This document shows, in pieces, positions 14,034 to 15,900 of a DNA stretch of 15,900 nucleotides (the first letter of the stretch is position 1; every line of letters begins with the position of its first letter). This DNA comes from Bacteroidota bacterium. Its GTDB lineage: Bacteria > Bacteroidota > Bacteroidia > Flavobacteriales > Flavobacteriaceae. The stretch is from positions 1 to 15,900 of the forward strand of contig JAJRSY010000015.1 of assembly GCA_024278565.1 (NCBI GenBank), written 5' to 3'. The translations under genes were made by a program, and so were the position numbers. The notes under the pieces were generated by a model that was not told the origin of the DNA, searched no databases, and worked only from the letters and a program-made list of their open reading frames with translations.

Positions 14034-14088
14034 GAGTCTCTCCGCCTGTACAATGACAGAAAGCTTCTCTTCACAGAGAGGCTTTTTT
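14034..14088 (+). repeat. Partial duplicate of tRNA-Leu 3' end plus its terminator
   Basis: GAGTCTCTCCGCCTGTAC (14034-14051) is identical to 13920-13937. It is followed by a near copy of the terminator: AAGCTTCTCT at 14061-14070 and AGAGAGGCTT at 14075-14084 with a T tract. It cannot form a tRNA. It could be a relic of a tandem tRNA copy or an attachment-type duplication. Confidence 0.8.
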
Positions 14089-14203
14089 TATTTTGGGATG
14101 TTGATATTTTTAATTACGTAAAGGATGACGACATACAAAGAAAATTCTATGAACATTGTATTATCTATAAAAGCAAAGCACTTAGTTTAATCTCTTAGGG
14201 TTT

Positions 14204-14300
14204 AACCAGCCTGCCGGCTGGCAGGTTCCCCGAGGCTTGCCTCGCATTAAGAGGAAAGTTTGAAAACCTTAGGTTTTCATTGAAAAAACTTTCTTCCACT
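14204..14300. repeat. Cluster of three palindromes between the tRNA genes
   Basis: In order: a 24-nt palindrome at 14204-14227 (AACC.GCC/GGC.GGTT, two mismatches), CGAGGCTTGCCTCG at 14231-14244, and a larger imperfect stem at about 14252-14298 with GGAAAGTTT pairing with AAACTTTC around the core AAAACCTTAGGTTTT. No gene is supported between 14089 and 14405; the short frame ending at 14198 has no recognisable family. Confidence 0.65.
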
Positions 14301-14381
14301 AAATACCTCGTATGCTTGCATCGAAGCAGTTTATTATCTCTGCCGTGTTTTTTAAAATCCATATATTTAGATTACTGTTAG

Positions 14382-14413
14382 TTTGTGGTTAAATTTAAAA
14401 AGAAATATATTTG
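14382..14413 (+). promoter_or_regulatory. Promoter of tRNA-Arg
   Basis: TTTG at 14382-14385 and TATATTTG at 14406-14413 with 20-bp spacing match the Bacteroidota consensus. The gap from the -7 box to the tRNA is about 104 bp, so a long leader must be removed. Confidence 0.75.
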
Positions 14414-14517
14414 CAGCCCTTTAAAAGTGATTGCTTATTTTTTTATTGGTAATTTCACTTTTCTTACAACAAAAAGCCTCATAGCAGCTTGGAATGAAGC
14501 TATATATTTTGAAAAAC

Positions 14518-14591
14518 GGCCCTGTGGCGCAACTGGATAGCGCATCTCACTACGAATGAGAAGGTTACAGGTTCGAATCCTGTCAGGGTCA
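14518..14591 (+). tRNA. tRNA-Arg(ACG)
   Basis: A 74-nt cloverleaf. The acceptor GGCCCTG pairs with CAGGGTC, discriminator A. The anticodon stem CTCAC/ATGAG-type helix holds anticodon ACG in CACTACGAATG. The T arm is ACAGGTTCGAATCCTGT. It decodes CGN arginine codons (A34 is expected to be edited to inosine). CCA is not encoded. A tyrosine-integrase remnant lies 136 bp downstream. Confidence 0.97.
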
Positions 14592-14615
14592 CTTTTAAAA
14601 CTTGCAAAGAGTTCC

Positions 14616-14650
14616 AAAACCGTACAAATATTATGTTTTGCACGGTTTTA
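14616..14650 (+). terminator. Intrinsic terminator of tRNA-Arg
   Basis: AAAACCGT (14616-14623) pairs with ACGGTTTT (14642-14649), extended by CAAA/TTTG after one mismatch. The A/T-rich flanks would allow use from both sides. Confidence 0.75.
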
Positions 14651-14726
14651 AATAATATTTATCTGCTATTCTCAGTATAGTTGATTTGACTTTCGTCTTA
14701 CTTGTTTAATTTAAAAGACGACAACT

Positions 14727-14936
14727 ATGCGTACTTCAACAACTTTTTCCATCCTATTTGGATATATAGCAAACGTGCTAAAAACAATCAAACTAGTGTA
14801 TATAGCCCAATTGCATAAATGGAAAAATAAACCCAATCGGAAACCCTTAATTGCAAGAGGTGCAACGCAAGCAGAAAAACTACTTTGGTCAATGAATTTG
14901 CAAAAACCTACAAACATCGATTATATCTTAACCTAG
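14727..14936 (+). pseudogene. Tyrosine recombinase (integrase) N-terminal remnant
   Basis: The frame starting at 14727 reads MRTSTTFSILF, the usual opening of Bacteroidota phage/conjugative-element integrases. The expected continuation is in the next frame: WIYSKRAKNNQTSVYSPIA from 14759 to a stop at 14816-14818. A single base lost in a T run (TTT and TGG share one T) explains the shift. Further traces are INGK (from 14815) and GATQAEKLL. Nothing of the catalytic domain remains, so the gene is dead and truncated. Its place 3' of tRNA-Arg suggests a former element that used this tRNA as integration site. Confidence 0.75.
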
Positions 14937-14938
14937 TG

Positions 14939-14957
14939 TCAAGTCAAGCATAAAAAG
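14939..14957. repeat. Right arm of 19-bp perfect inverted repeat
   Basis: TGTCAAGTCAAGCATAAAA is the exact reverse complement of 13678-13696. It lies 3 bp after the end of the integrase remnant frame. Confidence 0.85.
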
Positions 14958-15167
14958 ATGCCCCAAGGCTCATTCTTTTTCGTTTTTATTTTATTTTATA
15001 AAAAACTTCACATAACTCGGCTATGCTCATTTTTTTCATTTCATAAAATTCAAAAAACAACTTCGCCTTAACCACCATTTTACACTTAACTTAACCTAGA
15101 AAAAAAAGTGTAAAGTCAATATTTGAATTCTAGAAGACAAATCAATAGTATGTAAAAATCTTCTTTA
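14958..15167. other. AT-rich gap with one hairpin
   Basis: I see no gene here. TTTACACTT (15079-15087) and AAGTGTAAA (15106-15114) form a perfect 9-bp inverted repeat around an 18-nt loop. The rest is A/T-rich and unremarkable. Confidence 0.5.
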
Positions 15168-15187
15168 AATCACTTTATAATATGATT
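15168..15187. promoter_or_regulatory. Candidate HipB operator O1
   Basis: AATCACTTTATAATATGATT: half sites AATCAC and ATGATT separated by 8 bp. It differs by one base from the perfect palindromic copy at 15229-15248. The 6-8-6 layout resembles known HipB operators. Confidence 0.55.
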
Positions 15188-15228
15188 ATAGCTGCTTTTT
15201 TTGTGGACAGCACAAAATCATATTTAAA

Positions 15229-15248
15229 AATCACTTTATAATGTGATT
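15229..15248. promoter_or_regulatory. Candidate HipB operator O2
   Basis: AATCACTTTATAATGTGATT: perfect inverted half sites AATCAC/GTGATT separated by 8 bp, 61 bp downstream of O1. Confidence 0.6.
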
Positions 15249-15280
15249 TATAACATATTATTCATTTTTTTTACCTATTT

Positions 15281-15352
15281 TCACATCTAAATCACATCTA
15301 AATCACATCTAAATCACATCTAAATCACATCTAAATCACATCTAAATCACAT
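15281..15352. repeat. 11-bp tandem array (six TCACATCTAAA units plus a partial one) upstream of hipB
   Basis: Six identical units fill 15281-15346, then TCACAT starts a seventh that runs into TATAATTA and the hipB ATG at 15361. Every junction between units reads AATCAC, the half site of the operators O1 and O2, so the half site recurs every 11 bp. The last one forms AATCACATTATAAT at 15345-15358, similar to the left part of the operators and ending 2 bp before the start codon. Confidence 0.85.
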
Positions 15353-15360
15353 TATAATTA

Positions 15361-15567
15361 ATGATTGGAAAGAGTATTAAAGAGCGTAGAAAAACGCTTC
15401 GAGTTACCCAAACCCAATTGGCAGAACTTGCAGGAATAAGCGTTAACACCCTCTATAAAATTGAAAGAGGGCAGACTAACCCTACTCTTGATACATTGAC
15501 AAAAGTTGCCAATGTTTTAGGTATGGAAGTGTGCCTGCAAGTAAAGAAACCGAAAAAGATTGATTAA
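15361..15567 (+). CDS. hipB: HipB-like XRE-family antitoxin/repressor
   Basis: A 68-aa HTH protein of the XRE/Cro-C1 type. The DNA-binding part covers residues about 5-58: IKERRKTLRVTQTQLAELAG, recognition helix SVNTLYKIERGQ, then PTLDTLTKVANVLGMEV, and a short basic tail. In HipAB/HipBST systems HipB binds the kinase complex and represses its own operon through palindromic operators; matching palindromes and an array of half sites lie directly upstream. The stop overlaps the next start by one base (TAATG). It lacks the long C-terminal extension found in some HipB proteins. Confidence 0.88.
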   Translation: MIGKSIKERRKTLRVTQTQLAELAGISVNTLYKIERGQTNPTLDTLTKVANVLGMEVCLQVKKPKKID

Positions 15568-15899
15568 TGAGACAGGCTGAAATATATTATAAAGGTGAAA
15601 AAGCCGGTTTACTTACTCAAAATGATAATGGTGGTTTTATATATCAATATCTTGATTTATGGATGTCAGATAATGGTAAACCACCTATCAGTTTGACATT
15701 ACTAAAAACCAAGCAGGTCTATAAATCAGACTATTTATTCCCTTTTTTCTACAATATGCTACCTGAAGGAACAAATAAACAAGTGGTGTGCAAACATATG
15801 CGTATTGATAATGATGACTATTTTAGTTTGCTTCTAATTACCGCACGTTACGACACTATAGGTGCTGTTACGGTTAAAAAAATACAAGCAAATATATGA
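15567..15899 (+). CDS. hipS: HipS-like protein (free-standing HipA N-terminal subdomain)
   Basis: A complete 110-aa protein corresponding to the N-terminal subdomain of HipA kinases: YYKGEKAGLLTQNDNGGFIY (residues about 7-26), PPISLTLL, the segment DYLFPFFYNMLPEGTNKQVV (residues about 53-72), and the end TARYDTIGAVTV, which resembles the D-x-x-GA motif of HipA. In ordinary HipA this part is fused to the kinase; in HipBST systems it is separate and acts as the antitoxin of the kinase HipT. The gene overlaps hipB by one base and ends with ATGA at the window edge, where a kinase gene would begin. Identification as HipS depends on that next gene being the kinase. Confidence 0.82.
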   Translation: MRQAEIYYKGEKAGLLTQNDNGGFIYQYLDLWMSDNGKPPISLTLLKTKQVYKSDYLFPFFYNMLPEGTNKQVVCKHMRIDNDDYFSLLLITARYDTIGAVTVKKIQANI

Positions 15900-15900
15900 A
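15896..15900 (+). CDS. Start of the next gene, probably HipT-like kinase (partial)
   Basis: ATGA at 15896-15899 overlaps the stop of the HipS-like gene, a typical coupled start. Only the first codon and two further bases are in the window, so the product is inferred only from operon type. Confidence 0.4.

Noticed and set aside
13995..14198. Plus-strand frame of 67 aa ending KSKALSLIS
   Set aside because: Its first half is the partial tRNA-Leu 3' copy and terminator. The second half (FWDVDIF onward) might be a gene fragment but matches nothing I can support.
14435..14617. Minus-strand frame of 60 aa containing DRIRTCNLLIRSEMRYP
   Set aside because: It is antisense to tRNA-Arg; peptides of this type are a well-known artefact of tRNA sequences.
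15281..15352. CRISPR-like array
   Set aside because: The 11-bp units are directly contiguous with no spacers, so this is a simple tandem array and not a CRISPR.

Overview
The window comes from a low-to-moderate GC member of the Bacteroidota, most likely a (marine) Flavobacteriaceae. This rests on three things: tRNA promoters of the Bacteroidota form (TTTG, about 18-20 bp, TATATTTG), little sign of Shine-Dalgarno sites, and a protein set typical of flavobacterial chromosomes (DUF4260, DUF4230, membrane-bound MutS-like protein, TonB-C-like lipoprotein, four-helix-bundle S23-type protein). The genus cannot be fixed from the sequence.

Layout. 1-2087 (-): a large SNF2-type helicase, cut by the window edge. 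2262-5220 (+): TonB-C-like lipoprotein, ruvC, an S23-type four-helix-bundle gene enclosed by inverted repeat arrays (one split by a 216-bp MITE-like element), and hemW carrying a small palindromic-type insert in frame. 5352-8587 (+): a cyclase-family hydrolase, a DUF4260 gene whose middle has been replaced by a two-gene module (uncharacterised 259-aa protein plus PIN-domain protein), then DUF4230 and Dabb genes. 8588-8867: duplicated TTGCGAGG-type repeat. 8903-12202 (+): MmcQ/YjbR protein, membrane-bound MutS-like ATPase, a repeat-rich 540-bp gap, PhnA/YjdM-like protein. 12281-13669 (-): M20 dipeptidase. 13678-14957: a tRNA island bounded by a perfect 19-bp inverted repeat, with tRNA-Leu(UAG) between partial tRNA copies, tRNA-Arg(ACG), several palindromes and a frameshifted tyrosine-integrase remnant. 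15168-end (+): a tripartite hipB-hipS-(hipT) toxin-antitoxin operon preceded by two palindromic operator candidates and an 11-bp tandem array that repeats the operator half-site once per helical turn.

How it fits together. The housekeeping genes (ruvC, hemW, cyclase, mmcQ, dipeptidase, tRNAs) form the backbone. Mobile material sits in the gaps and sometimes inside genes. There are at least six kinds of short palindrome or interspersed repeat, one MITE-like element with a reconstructable empty site, one gene broken by a toxin-antitoxin-like module, and one dead integrase near a tRNA. The two most promising points are the 259-aa/PIN pair that replaced the core of a DUF4260 gene, and the helically phased half-site array in front of hipBS(T).
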